Assembly (NCBI GenBank): GCA_015680905.1
Contig: CM027377.1
Coordinates: 39,704,501 to 39,768,500 of the forward strand
DNA length: 64,000 nt
Reading direction: 5' to 3'
Source: Coptis chinensis
Lineage: Eukaryota; Streptophyta; Magnoliopsida; Ranunculales; Ranunculaceae
Part shown: one piece after another, positions 34,697 through 46,219 of the stretch
Numbering within the stretch: position 1 is the stretch's first letter
Layout: each line of letters opens with the position of its first letter
The notes under the pieces: generated by a model
What the model was told of the DNA's origin: nothing
Databases searched by the model: none
The model's input: the letters and a program-made list of their open reading frames with translations, nothing else
Program-made: the position numbers and the translations under genes

Positions 34697-35206
34697 CAGA
34701 AAAGGAGACGAACAGATTCTAGATGTGAAACCAACGCAGAAATAGTACAAACTAAAGAAGACAAAGCTTAGAAAACTTACCAAGCGAGGGGAAGGGTGAG
34801 ATGATGAGCCTGGAGGAAGAACCCAGACGGAAAGAGAGCACACCACTAGTGATATCGCTAGGGAGAGGCAAATAAACCGGTAAGGGATCGAGAGAAGGTA
34901 AAATAGGGATGAAAGCTAAGAGAAAGGGGAAAACTGAAAATAGAGTGGGGAAGGAAGAAGAAGGAGCTAAGTTTAAATAGAATGGAGGGTAAAAGAGTAA
35001 ATTCCAAGGCGGTGAGGAAATCGAAGAATCGGCAGAAGTTCCAACCAAAGGTTAACATGTGGAAGTTCGAGAAACGAGGCGCCGCAGAAAACACGCGTGA
35101 TGATGACCCATCCCATCACACCCATCTCGAGGGGAAATGATCTCGATTGGAAAAGAAATGAAGTAATGGGAATTCTTGACCCCGGACCACTCAAATGTCC
35201 GCGGAG

Positions 35207-35221
35207 TCGAGAAGGGGCATT
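35207..35221 (+). other. Polypurine tract of Tat-like element
   Basis: TCGAGAAGGGGCATT directly precedes the 3' LTR start TGTAATGGCC. Confidence 0.65.
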
Positions 35222-35739
35222 TGTAATGGCCTAATAGTGGATAGTGGACTGGGTCAGCAGAGAAGGAATGGGAGCAATGTAGTAAAGGAAGGCGGGGAGT
35301 ACGGGATCGTGTCTGCGGAACCATAGACAGCAGATGTGGCATATGTACGATGGGAAAGGGAACTGAGGGATGAAGGGGGAGATGGACGATCTAGATTGGG
35401 GTGACCCAGTAAAGGAAAAGAGACTAAACCAGCGAGACACAGAATGGAAGGTAGCTTAATAAGATAACCTGGGTAGCATGAGAACACAGCCTTGGAACCC
35501 TAGATTGCGGACGTTGACTAGGTACGGGAAAAAGGAGGGCCATAAATGGGAAGACAGGTGGACGATCCAGATACTAGGGAAAGGGGTATAAAAAGAAGGG
35601 GAGAGGAACAGAAAAGGAGGGCCGCACAGTAAGAAGAAAGGAAAAAAATAGAAAGAGTGTGAAAGGGAGAGAGTGATTGGGTGTTTGTAATCTTAAGTTT
35701 TTAGTCCAAACTACTTGGTTGAGATTTTAGGTTCTTACA
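35222..35739 (+). repeat. 3' LTR of Tat-like element
   Basis: 518 bp, TGTAATGGCC to TTCTTACA, pair of 12141-12654. Followed by the target duplication AAAAA. Confidence 0.9.
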
Positions 35740-36530
35740 AAAAACTAATATGTAAAACTATATTTCCATACGTTTTTTCATCAGGTTTATTTTGTTCACA
35801 AATCTACTATGCAAACTTAAATTTTCATATGTAAATTTCAATTTTCTTATATCAAACTACTATATAAATTCAAATTGTCATATATCAAACTACTCTGTAA
35901 AATTAAATTTTCATGTGTCAAACTACTATGTAAATTTAAATTTCTATATGAAAATCACGAGTCGAGCTTGTTCAGATTTTAAAGTTGGTACGGTGCCAAT
36001 GGCTAGTTCATTCCAGGAATTAAAAGGCTTTTCATTTTTTCAATAGTCATTATCCATCTTGAACAAAAGGAACTCCTACATCTTATGCGGATTAAAATTT
36101 TCATAAGTTAATCTTCTGTGTAATTAAAATTTTCATATGTAAAATACAAATTTGCATAGGTTAAACAACTATGCAAATTAATATAAATTTTCATAAGTTA
36201 TCTAAGTTTTTACCGACATGTATAGTTTCAAAAACTAATATGTAAAAATATATTTCCATACGTTTTTACATCAGGCTTGTTTTGTTTCACAAATCTACTA
36301 TGTAAACTTAAATTTTCATATGTAAATTCTAATTTTCTTATATCAAACTACTATGTAATAAATTCAAATTTTCATATATCAAACTACTCTGTAAAATTAA
36401 ATTGTCATATGTTAAATTACTATGTAAATTTAAATTTCCACATGAAAATCAAAAGTTGAGCTTATTCAGATTTTAAAGTTGGTACGATGTCAATGGCTAG
36501 TTCATTCCTGGAATTGAAAACATCTTGTGT
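35740..36530. repeat. Second and third units of ~490-bp AT-rich tandem repeat
   Basis: Equivalent points at 35745 and 36236 (CTAATATGTAAAA) give a 491-bp period. The third unit is truncated near 36530. The first unit lies left of the Tat-like element (11697-12140). Runs of TTTTCATATGTAAATT occur within units, so there is also a short sub-period. Confidence 0.8.
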
Positions 36531-39383
36531 TTTAGAAATGAGAAGTATCCACCAATGAACAAATTGAATATGGCAATAATAGGCTCATGGCCTCTTCCAA
36601 TCAGGATGTCCTTCATCCATCAAGGCATCAACCATTCTCTCTAAAAGCAATTAATGAGAAGATTATAAGTAGCTAGTTTGTACATCTTTATGATTCCTTC
36701 ACCAATATAACCAAAAACCACAATGTTATACACATGTGGTATCAAAGAAACAACGAATAGAGAAATGTATAGACAAATGATTGTGGTTCATGCAATAATA
36801 TTCCTCATGGACATTTCCACAAATACATTACAAGCAATAAGCAGATTCAACTTCTCCCCCCACTCAATTTTGTACCTATAAAATGGTTATCTATATAGCC
36901 ACTTTTTATCACAGGGAAATCGGTGTTCTTCTTTAGTGTAAGGATGAAGAATCTTCGCTACTTATCTGCTTTATTGGAAATAAAAGGTAGTTCTTCTTCA
37001 GTGTAAGGATCTCCAATTGATTTAAGGGCTTGATTTAATGAAAAGGATAGAATGGGAAACATAAAATTTTGGGGGATAAAAATTAGACCGCAAATTGCTC
37101 ATAATCTGGAAAACAGGGAGGCTAATTGGCAATGTGTAAATAATAGGGAGGTTATATGGGTACGTTCGTGAGGGAGGAGTTTACATATAATCGGATTTGA
37201 TTGAGGGGGCTAAGGCCCATTTCTTGGAAAACAAATTAGGCCCAAGAAGCTAAACCAGAAATTGGGCTAAAGATCTAGTGCATATTGCCCTATTGTAAAG
37301 AAAAAAATTAACACCAACGTATGTATGTCCATAACATCCAGTCAACAATGGCGGGCAGCCTTATGCAGGCTATTAGGTTATGTAATTAATCAATTAGTTG
37401 GCTTCACTCCCAAGTTTGAGGTGCATTCTCGATCACATAAAGTAGTTCATTAGAAACTTTTCTTGTGAAATTACAATGTGTCAATCCAATACTATACATA
37501 AATCTTGAAGCAATTAACAGAAAAAATTTGTGCTATTTTTGCCAAATTTTCTAGTATTTGAGAGTATAATACACAATAGACATACGAGAAATTTTGACTT
37601 ATGCAATGTTTTGTAAATTTTAGGTTCAATGAGTGCATGTAAGAATAATGCCTCACACACCACTATATACCTCTATGGATGTTGAATGGCCGAATATAGT
37701 GATCATCTCTCCTCTGGCGCATGCGAAAGATTTTGCCGCCATGTTAATATCAATGATATTTAAGTATTTAGGTATTTTAACACGTACAATGTAGCAAACT
37801 GCAAACATGTGTTCCCACTATACCAAAAAAAACAACTTTATTTACGAAGATTGTACCAAGTCCTACTGTGGCCGCATATAGGGTATGGTTCGAAAATCAT
37901 CGATTAGTGCCCCCTCAATTTGTAATATATCTTTTGTTCTTATTGAATTAAGTAAATGTGGTTTAGCCCCACTAGGTAAGATAGGCATTAAGATGTGGGT
38001 TTGATTCGTTCATCCAATCACTTACAGAAGCCAATTAGCTTGTTATGGAAATTGGACACACAAATATGGTACAAAAGGGAGGACGTATATATGTGTCAGT
38101 TGAGGGGAAAATGAGGGTCGGGACATCACAGAAACATCTATAAATTTTCGTTTTCAGATTGAGAAGCTTCCTCCAACTTGAAACCAGAACATTCCCTAAT
38201 CGCTGGCAACTTGCCTCATATTTGTAGTCATTCTAAAATTAATACCCCAATAAAATTCATATATGGTCTAACAACAAGAATGATCCATTTTGTTTTTTCC
38301 CACTCAGTGTTCAAAATTCTACAGAATGAAAGTCTTTTCTCATTCTTTTGAATGACAAAATTAGTTTTGGCTACGTGTCGTATATTTTACAATTTGAGTT
38401 AGTCTTTTTCTTCATCTTCATAATAGGTGACTCACCAAACTTTTTAAATGTGATAATGTGTCTTTTTTAAGTCTAGCTCCCAAGTTAAACCGTAGTCTTT
38501 ATATATATATTATAGCTCTACCCTCTTCAATTGAGAAAGCATTTTTAGAGTGTCCACGTGTCATGGCTAATTAAGAATCCACTGGATCCAATTATTTATA
38601 CTAATGAGCTAAGAAAAAAAAATTGTAAAAGCAAGGAAGAACTCATCAAGTTTGTAAGAGGATGCAAGAACTTACAATAATGAATCCGTATATATGTTGG
38701 TGTTAGTTTTGAAAAAATGAACAATGACTAACATAAAACATTCATGCCAGATTTTACAACGCAGACCCAATTCGAACTACATTTCAAACTCTAAACACTT
38801 GAAGATGCACTTCACTTTCTAACTTGTACTATCAAAACCTACAATACAATGGCACAACAATCTAAGATTATAAAACCAAACAAACATGCCAAGCACTCAC
38901 ACAGTGTAATATACAATTTAAAATTAGTACACATGACATTTAATATTTAAAATGACAACTAAGATGTGATATACCTTGGGTATAACCTTCCTTTTCTTGT
39001 CAAGCTTCTCCTTCTTAGCCTTAACACGCTCCGCCTTTGCAAGAAGGGGCATCCTCCTAGCAGTCTTAGCATACGAGTTCAAACTTGTATCTGAACTCTT
39101 AGCAGTCTGTGAAGATGCAGCTCAAACTCGTATTGGTTTGGTTTACTCTATCCTCTGTGTTCTCTTCTTCTCTTCCTTTATCCGATACATGAGCTTCTTG
39201 TGCAGCTGCAAAGACAAATTCTTCTATCTTTTCAGTGTTTCCTTGTTTCTCTTCTCTCCTTCCATATACAACACCATTAAATTTGTTTTGAACTCCGTTG
39301 CTATAACATTAAGGATTGAGAAGAGATAGAAATCAATTTTTAGAGAAAGGAGAAGGAATATGTGAATTGCCATCTTTTCTCGT
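36531..39383. other. Spacer without recognised gene
   Basis: AT-rich DNA without a recognised protein family. A segment CTTCTTTAGTGTAAGGAT is repeated at about 36932 and 36988. On - at about 39110-38960 a Lys/Arg-rich frame ([17 protein letters not shown]) looks like the end of a basic, nuclear-type protein, but it has stops and no identifiable partner exons. The hydrophobic + frame 38976-39329 is its mirror image. Confidence 0.35.
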
Positions 39384-40140
39384 AATAAGGAAACAATCCC
39401 ATCTAGAGTTTCACAGAGTCTTTAACTTTTCCTAAATACTATAGCTAATTACGAAAAAACAATCTCATCTAGAGTTTCACAGAGTCTCCAACTTTTCCTA
39501 AACAATATAGCTAATTACGAAAAAAAAATAGGAGACAAAAAACTAAATTGCTAAAAATAATAATTTCTACCGAAAACGATTTTCCTAAAACCCTTTCGAT
39601 TTGATGTGTCATTCACTATGGGATTTAGACATTTATTAATAGTTAAGGATTCCAAAAATCACAATTCCGGACACAATAATTACGACATATTCCAATTCCT
39701 TAGATATATATATTATAGTTATACTCTCACCAATCTATTTTTTGGAACACTCTCACAGAGACTCCAGTTTTTTCTAAACTCTATTACTAATTATAAAAAA
39801 GTAAGATATAAATAAGGAAACAATCCCATCTAGAGTTTCACAAAGTCTCTAACTTTTCCTAAATACCATAGCTAATTATGAAAAAAAAAAAAAAAAAAAA
39901 AACAATCTCATTTAGAGATTCACAGAGTCTCCAACATTTCCTAAACAATATAGCTAATTACGAAAAAAATACATGAGACAAAAAACTAAATTGTTAAAAA
40001 CAATAGTTTTCACCGAAAATGATTTTCCTAAAATCCTTTCGATTTGATGCACCATCCACTATGAGATTTAGACATTTATTCATAGTTAAGGATTCCAAAA
40101 ATCACAATTCTAATCACAATAATTACGACATATTCCAATT
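39384..40140. repeat. 427-bp tandem duplication
   Basis: AATAAGGAAACAATCCCATC begins at 39384 and 39811. The copies stay similar to about 40140, through GGATTCCAAAAATCACAATT. Each copy contains an inner duplication of about 70 bp starting at CAATC(C/T)CAT. It may be the decayed remains of a transposon. Confidence 0.75.
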
Positions 40141-40384
40141 AAATTTATGAATTTATAATTTTTCAACACTATAATGTAATTTCATACATACATACTTATA
40201 TATATATTCGGCAGAATAACGAGATTCAGTTAAAGTGGACGTTAGGCTTAAATAAATTATATACCAAACCAAAACAAATTACATGTGGAAAATTAAATTA
40301 TACAAAAAAAAACATCACAAAATATATATTAAAAAAAACGGCAAAGCAATAATGACAAATATTTTAAAATATATATAATACTGA

Positions 40385-41330
40385 ATGAAACTAACGTCAA
40401 AGAACAATTAATAAGGAACCGAAAACTGGATGCAAATACATCTAACTAACCTCAAATAATATTTAATGGGAAATCGAAAATTGGATGAAAATGCAAGCAT
40501 TAAACTAATCTTAAAAAGTAATTAATAGAAAATCGAAATATGGATACAACTGCATTAAACTAACCTCAAAGAATAATTAACGGGAAATCAAAACTTGGAT
40601 GCAAATATATCAAACTAACATCAAAAAATAATTGTCGGGAAATCGAAAACTGGATGCAAATACATTGAACTAACCCTAAAAGATTAAATTAATGGGAAAT
40701 CATAGACAGAATGCAACTGCATTGAACTAACCTCAAAAAAAAATTAATTATAAATTGGAAATATTATGCAAATGCGTGGAACTAACCTTAAAGAATAATG
40801 AACGAGAAATCGGAAATCGGATGCAACTGCACTGAACTAATCTCAAAAAATAAACTGGATGCAAATACATTGAACTAACCTCAAGAAATAATTCACGAGA
40901 AATCGGAAATTGGATGCAAATTCATTGAAGTAACCTCAAACAATAATTAATGGGAAATCGGAAACTGAATGCAAATGCAACCTTATCAAATAATAAACGA
41001 GAAATCAAAAACTTGATGCAAATGCATTAAACTAATCTCACAGAATAATTAACGGAAAATCAGAAACTAGATGCAAATGCATTGAACTGACCTCAAAGAA
41101 CAATTAACATAAAATTGGAAATTGGATGCAAATGTATTGAACTAACCGCAAAGAATAATTAACGAGAAATCAGAAACTGGATGCAAAAGCATTGAACTAA
41201 CCTCAAAAAATAAATACCAGGAATCAGAAATTGGGTACAACTGGTATTTAACTAACCTCAAAATATAAATAACGGAAAATCAGAAACAGAATGCAAATAA
41301 ATTGAACTAACCTCAAAACATAGTTAGGTT
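40385..41330. repeat. 55-bp satellite-like array, left block
   Basis: Diverged tandem units, about 17 copies, each with AATTAACGGGAAATCGGAAA, CTGGATGCAAATGCATT and GAACTAACCTCAAAG. The unit length is 55 bp. A single stray unit lies near 41705. The same array continues to the right of the CACTA element (58310-61255). Confidence 0.85.
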
Positions 41331-41772
41331 ATATGTTATGGGAATGTCTCGATAAGTATAGTTTTGCATTTAAAATAATGTTTATCTTATCTCTTTCCGT
41401 ATGATTGGAAACTCCTTACTATTCAACTAACTTCAATATATATGGACTTCGCCTTATAGGCAATCTCACAAAACTTCAATCAAACTTTTATTATTAAACA
41501 ACAAAATGAAGTTGAAGGGTTTTATCAAAGGTGAGTTCTTTTTTTTTAATGGAGAGTGAGGTTTTCACGTTATAAGAAATTTGGATGAGTAATTAATATA
41601 TAATAGTTTTGCATATTTGTAAATATTTTTCAGAATAATTAATATAACAACACCCGTTTGTAGATAATCTTTAAAGATTCCACATAGTGAGTCATGCATA
41701 ATTTAAAGAATAATTAACGAGAAATCGGGAATTGGATATTCTTCGATGATCCCACATAGTAAATCAAACATA
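41331..41772. other. Array-flanking segment
   Basis: No gene. Parts (ATGTCTCGA(T/C)AA(G/A)TATAGTTTTGCATTT and ACAAAACTTCAATCAAACTT) recur after the right array block near 61285-61625, so array plus tail were duplicated as one larger unit. Confidence 0.5.
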
Positions 41773-42030
41773 CACTACAAGAAAATAGACTTTTTCCCAT
41801 GGTTACCCGGTATTTTTACCCACGGTCATAAACCCTTGCATATTTGACTACGAATTTTGATCGTGGGAAATAAGTTTCTCCCAGTCAATATTTTTAGCCA
41901 TGGCTTAACTGTTTGCTTTGACCGTGGGTGCAGCCACGAGAGAAACCGTCGGGTCAGATTTTTTCATCTTGACGGCTATTCTATGTGTACTAACCGTGGG
42001 GATAGGGCTCTAAAATTTGGGCGGGTCGAC
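41773..42030. repeat. Left terminal and sub-terminal repeats of CACTA element
   Basis: After the 13-base terminal CACTACAAGAAAA, variants of ACCGTGGG or its complement occur near 41818, 41870, 41920, 41947 and 41993. In CACTA elements such repeats bind the TnpA protein. Confidence 0.7.
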
Positions 42031-43100
42031 CATTTTGCTTCCCCCCAACAAGAACACAATGAGGCAACTATTTTCTCCAACACCCACTTAGCTTCGTCCC
42101 CCACGCCACCGCCAGTTAACCTTTTCCTCTATTTTTTTTTCCTGTTTCTCCAACACCCACTCTCATCTCAACAAAGGTAGTTATTTCAAGCACCGATTTA
42201 TTTCAAGCACCGATTTTTTTAGGGTTTTATTTGACAAAATTTTAATCTTCTTAGGATTTACAGAGTGGGAAAGGGATTACAATCTTTGAGTCTCTTCTCC
42301 AAACGCGATTTTGCCATTACAAGTATGTTTTCTTGCTCCTTTTTTCTTCTCATCACTGCTTTCACAATCGTTCTTATTTATTATATTAAAGCTATTTGGT
42401 TTTGGGTAGTTTGTTAGAAAATTTTATGCCCTTGGTCTTCTCTCTTTCTAGCAAAACATTTATGTAGTCAATCATTGGAATTTAAACATTTGTTTTTTAT
42501 GTTTTGAACTTGTTTGATTAATTGATGTTCTAATTGGTGTAGCAGGTGTTGATTGTTTATATTGAGTTCATAGATAAAGTAAATGCCATACTTGGATTAG
42601 ATGTTGTGTTTGAATGTTTGGTACAACTACAGTCATTCCAATGATACTTTTATGTTTAAAGCTAGGCTTGAATTGCTTTTCTTGATGCTCTATTTATCCT
42701 CCTTTTGAGGTGTGTCTCTAGTATACCCTTTCGACTCACTGATATGGTTAATATGTTGAACTTGTATGTATGGTTATTCGTAGTGAAGGGGCTAATTTCC
42801 ATATTACTCAAGAATCTATTTTTCTCATCAACAAAGCAACAAAGACATTTTTTTCAATTTATAATTTTTGGGCTTCATTAATTATATTTATTTATTTTTG
42901 CTTGGATATACTTTTTAAAATACGTTATCTAATTCTTAACAAGTAGTACCGATCAATAAAAAAAATATATTAAGACTAGTGCTTTTATGAAATAGTTTAT
43001 TCCGAAAGAGTACTCCAATATATATGCATTGAATTGATATATTATTATGTCTAACATTTTTGAATGTTGTGTGTATCTTTTATTTATTCCTAGATACGCC

Positions 43101-43217
43101 ATGGAAGATTCTATTCCAATCGATAGAAGTTGGATTGAATTAGATCACCATGACGAACGATTTCTCAAGGGTGTTGAAGAGTTTCTAGAGTTTGCAAAAA
43201 AGTACCATCATAATAAG
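43101..43217 (+). pseudogene. Transposase-associated domain exon of CACTA element
   Basis: It starts at the ATG at 43101. The motif DRSWIEL...RFLKGVEEFLEFAKK matches the N-terminal transposase-associated domain that precedes TNP2-type CACTA transposases. That domain normally ends in a CPCKKC-like metal site. Here the exon reaches a candidate splice donor (AAG/GTATTG at 43217/43218) before such a site, and read-through runs into a stop at 43281. No TNP2 core is found downstream, so this is a leftover 5' part of a transposase gene. Confidence 0.6.
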
Positions 43218-44111
43218 GTATTGATACCGTGTCTATGTCTATGCGTGTGTAGAAAGAGAGTGAGAAACCGTGCATGCATGTAATCAATATAATCGAGAGA
43301 TTCTGAAATCTTTGAAGTAATTTGAAAGCAGTTGCTTCTCCAAGAATAGCAAGTTGTTGTCTTCCTCTAAAATCAAGTCGTGGTATGAAGTATAGATTTG
43401 TAGATTATTCTTAGTTGTTTTTCTATTGAAGGTGGTAGCTTTACTTCTCTTTCTTCTGAACTAGAGAAATAAGAAATTGCCATTTGTTTTTTTTTAGAGT
43501 TGACAGAGAGTGAAGAAATGTGAACTGTTAGTTGTTTCAAAAGCAGTGTTATTGGCGCTTAAATATGCATGTTTGCCTTAAGAATTAGGAAAGTCGTGCG
43601 TGGTCATGTGGGTGACTAAAGTGACATGCTGATGTGGTACACTGGTGCTGGTTAAGTGTGCTACTGTATATAAAGTAGGAGAGTAGTCTTTTGTTTTTCG
43701 ATAACCATTTTGTAGAGTAGTTAGAAAGTAGTAATTACTTTGTTAAGATTCCTTTTCCTCTTTTTTTTTTTTCGATAGAAAGTGGGATTCTTTCTTGAGA
43801 ACTTTCTTGACGGATCAATCCAATTACAAGTTTAATTCGATAGTCTAGTTTTTACTTTTTACAACAAATCCGGTACTCTCTCAGCTCTAAAACCCTGCGC
43901 ACCCTTTCCTTTACATATGCAATTTTTTTGTTTGACGTATTGTATGTCTATTTTAAATCTGTAAGGATATCTATTCAATTTTAAACATTGTCTTGTGCCC
44001 GTGCCCATGTTTGATTCATATTATTAGCAATTGTGGCATTGTCTTGTGCACGCCCCATGTTTGATTATTTGTTTTGTAATGCATTTTTTTTTTAAGATTA
44101 GGTAATTTACA

Positions 44112-45656
44112 ATGGTTAGCAGCACTTCACATGGTTCAGTTCGACTTCAAGACTCCCCAGGGGCAGGTAATGTGGTATTTACAAGGATATTACCTTAAAG
44201 TTCATTGCCATCAAAGTTGTGCCCATATGCTTATTTTCTTCTTTGGTCATCAACTCTTGAGACATGTTATTAGCGTATAACATTAGACATGTTATTTACT
44301 GAAATTTTGAGACCTTATTTTGTTGACATTAGGCTACATAACATTTTACTTCTCTGACTTTCACCCATTTTATGATCAGGTATGTCTGCCACTTCACGGA
44401 AAAGGTCGGGTAATACTAGAGGCCCAGCTATTCCGCTTTCAAAAAGGTTGAAACCGGGTGAGAAAAATGTTCTTCGACTAACTGAAGACACCTTGCAGCC
44501 TTGCTCCCCTAAATAGGGTGTACATCACTTGTCTAGTGAAATTGCTACGCTTGTTAAGCGCGAGATCCCGATTTATTATAAGTCTTTTCCAGATATGATT
44601 ATGAGTTGTGCTAAGAACGATAGCTTCCCTTATAAAACCATAATTGATAGTTTGAATAATATGTTTCAATTTGAGGGTGATGATGATGATGAGGGGGTTG
44701 GTGGTGATTATGTTCGGGACAAGATCATGGCTGCTTGGAGGAGCCACAAGTATGACTTAAAGAAGATATACCTTGATGGTAAGGATCCGGAAGAAGTGAG
44801 AACAATGGAAGCCCCAGAAGACATTCCTTTGGAGGATTGGAGAGCTTTTGTGGAGCTCTGTAATTCAGATGACTTGAAGGTTTGTAAACCATAACCAATC
44901 ATTTTACATTACCAATTCGATAATATGTTCTCTGATAAATTGTGATCTCTCTTTGTATACTGGTTTATTTTTTTTATCAATGACGTGTAGGCAAAAAGTG
45001 CGACAAATAAAATTAATCGTGCGAAGCAAACAGAACCCAATTGCTCAGGAAGGACACCGGCACAACTTGTTCGCCATGAGATTGCAAAGGAAAGAGGTGT
45101 GCCAGATGTAGAAGTTTTCCGTGGTGATCTGTACCTAGGCATGCATAGCCACGGGAAAAACAAAATTCCGCAAAGACAGGATTTGGCGGTAAGTCTTTAT
45201 ATGGTACCTTTTGTGATTTTGCAATTTACATACATAAATATGGTATTGATACTCGGAGTTGGTATGTTTATCTATCAATAGGATAAGATTGGAGCACATT
45301 CCGCCTCCAATCCTCAATCAGACCCGACTTGTGATGATGTGGCGGAGGTTTGAAATTTAATTATTTTATTTCAAATGGTAAATTAGTCTAGAATATTAGT
45401 TATAAGCATAAATTAAATTCTGCCAATTAAATAGGTTCTTGGCAAGGATGGTAGAGGACGCATGCAGTTAATGGGATCGGGTTGCTCCAAATCAAAATTG
45501 AAGAACTCAGCTCCTTATGTCAAGAGGAATCAGAAACAAGTGAAGGCGACTTCTGACTTAGCAGCCTTGTTTGAAGAGAAACTTGATCAGGTGACTAACA
45601 AATTTCAAGGGCAAGTAGATCACTCGAAGCGGTCAAAGGAGACTCTCCCCATATGA
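44112..45656 (+). pseudogene. TnpA-like gene of CACTA element (Transposase_24 type)
   Basis: This family of plant En/Spm proteins assists transposition, probably by binding the sub-terminal repeats. Exons with matching phases: 44112-44166, 44380-44879, 44991-45188, 45282-45347 and 45435-45656. All four introns have GT-AG ends. The N-terminus is basic (SRKRSGNTRG, SKRLKPG), followed by a middle domain (LVKREIPIYYKSFPDM, AWRSHKYDLKKIYL) and the family hallmark AKSATNKINRAKQ with the GR.P.Q..RHE and DLYLGMHSHGK blocks. One in-frame TAG at 44514 interrupts exon 2. The C-terminus ends at 45656 earlier than expected. Otherwise it is well preserved. Confidence 0.75.
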
Positions 45657-46219
45657 TACCACTCCGCCTAGTACCCCTAATGGACCATCTTCTTCCGGAT
45701 TCTCTTACAATAATGCAGCTTCCAATGTATGTAATATATTTAATCTTTTTATATTCTTATGAAATAACCGGATTCGACTAGTAATGTTTCTTGCACTACT
45801 ATTTTCCGGATACCGATTCGTTGATTTGAAGTGGATGTTAGAGCTCATTGGCCCTTGAAAAAAGTTGCATCTGGGAGGGTGATAAGTGTTGATCCGGGAC
45901 ATAAAATTGGTAGAAGAACCATAGGGAGGGCAATTTCCTAGTCTGCATTGAAGCTATTATCGAAAAGCTCATGTGAGATACGAACCATATAACCACTTCG
46001 AACCCTTGGACAAATGGGGTGGAAATGTTATATGGCCTAAAGCGTTTCTCCATTTTCTCCCTCCTCGTTGTTAGGAAGTAAACTTGAACTAGTTTAACTT
46101 TTATTAGATATGTGCATAAGCTTCATTTTGAGTTCCATGCAAGCTTAAGGTACTTTATTAGATATGTAAGCTTCATTTTGAGTTCCATGTAAGCTTCAGG
46201 TACTTTATTATACATGTAA
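45657..46219. other. CACTA interior, no recognised gene
   Basis: The former 3' part of the TnpA-like gene may extend here but no frame is open. Two copies of AAGCTTCATTTTGAGTTCCATG (near 46120 and 46165) lie next to the LTR element insertion site. Confidence 0.4.

Larger units (their letters stand above)
12141..35739 (+). mobile_element. Tat-like Ty3/gypsy LTR retrotransposon (interrupted)
   Basis: LTRs at 12141-12654 and 35222-35739 both start TGTA(G/A)TGGCC and end TTCTTACA. The 5-bp target duplication AAAAA (12136-12140 and 35740-35744) is confirmed by the unbroken repeat copy at 36228. The coding order gag, protease, RT, RNase H, second RNase H, integrase, then an antisense gene before the 3' LTR is the known layout of part of the Tat lineage. 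A second element (14239-26872) sits inside it. Without that insert it would be about 10.96 kb. All ORFs are damaged, so it is not autonomous now. Confidence 0.9.

Noticed and set aside
38976-39329. 117-codon hydrophobic + frame as a membrane protein
   Set aside because: The - strand reads a Lys/Arg-rich segment with stops; the + hydrophobicity is its mirror. Neither could be assigned.
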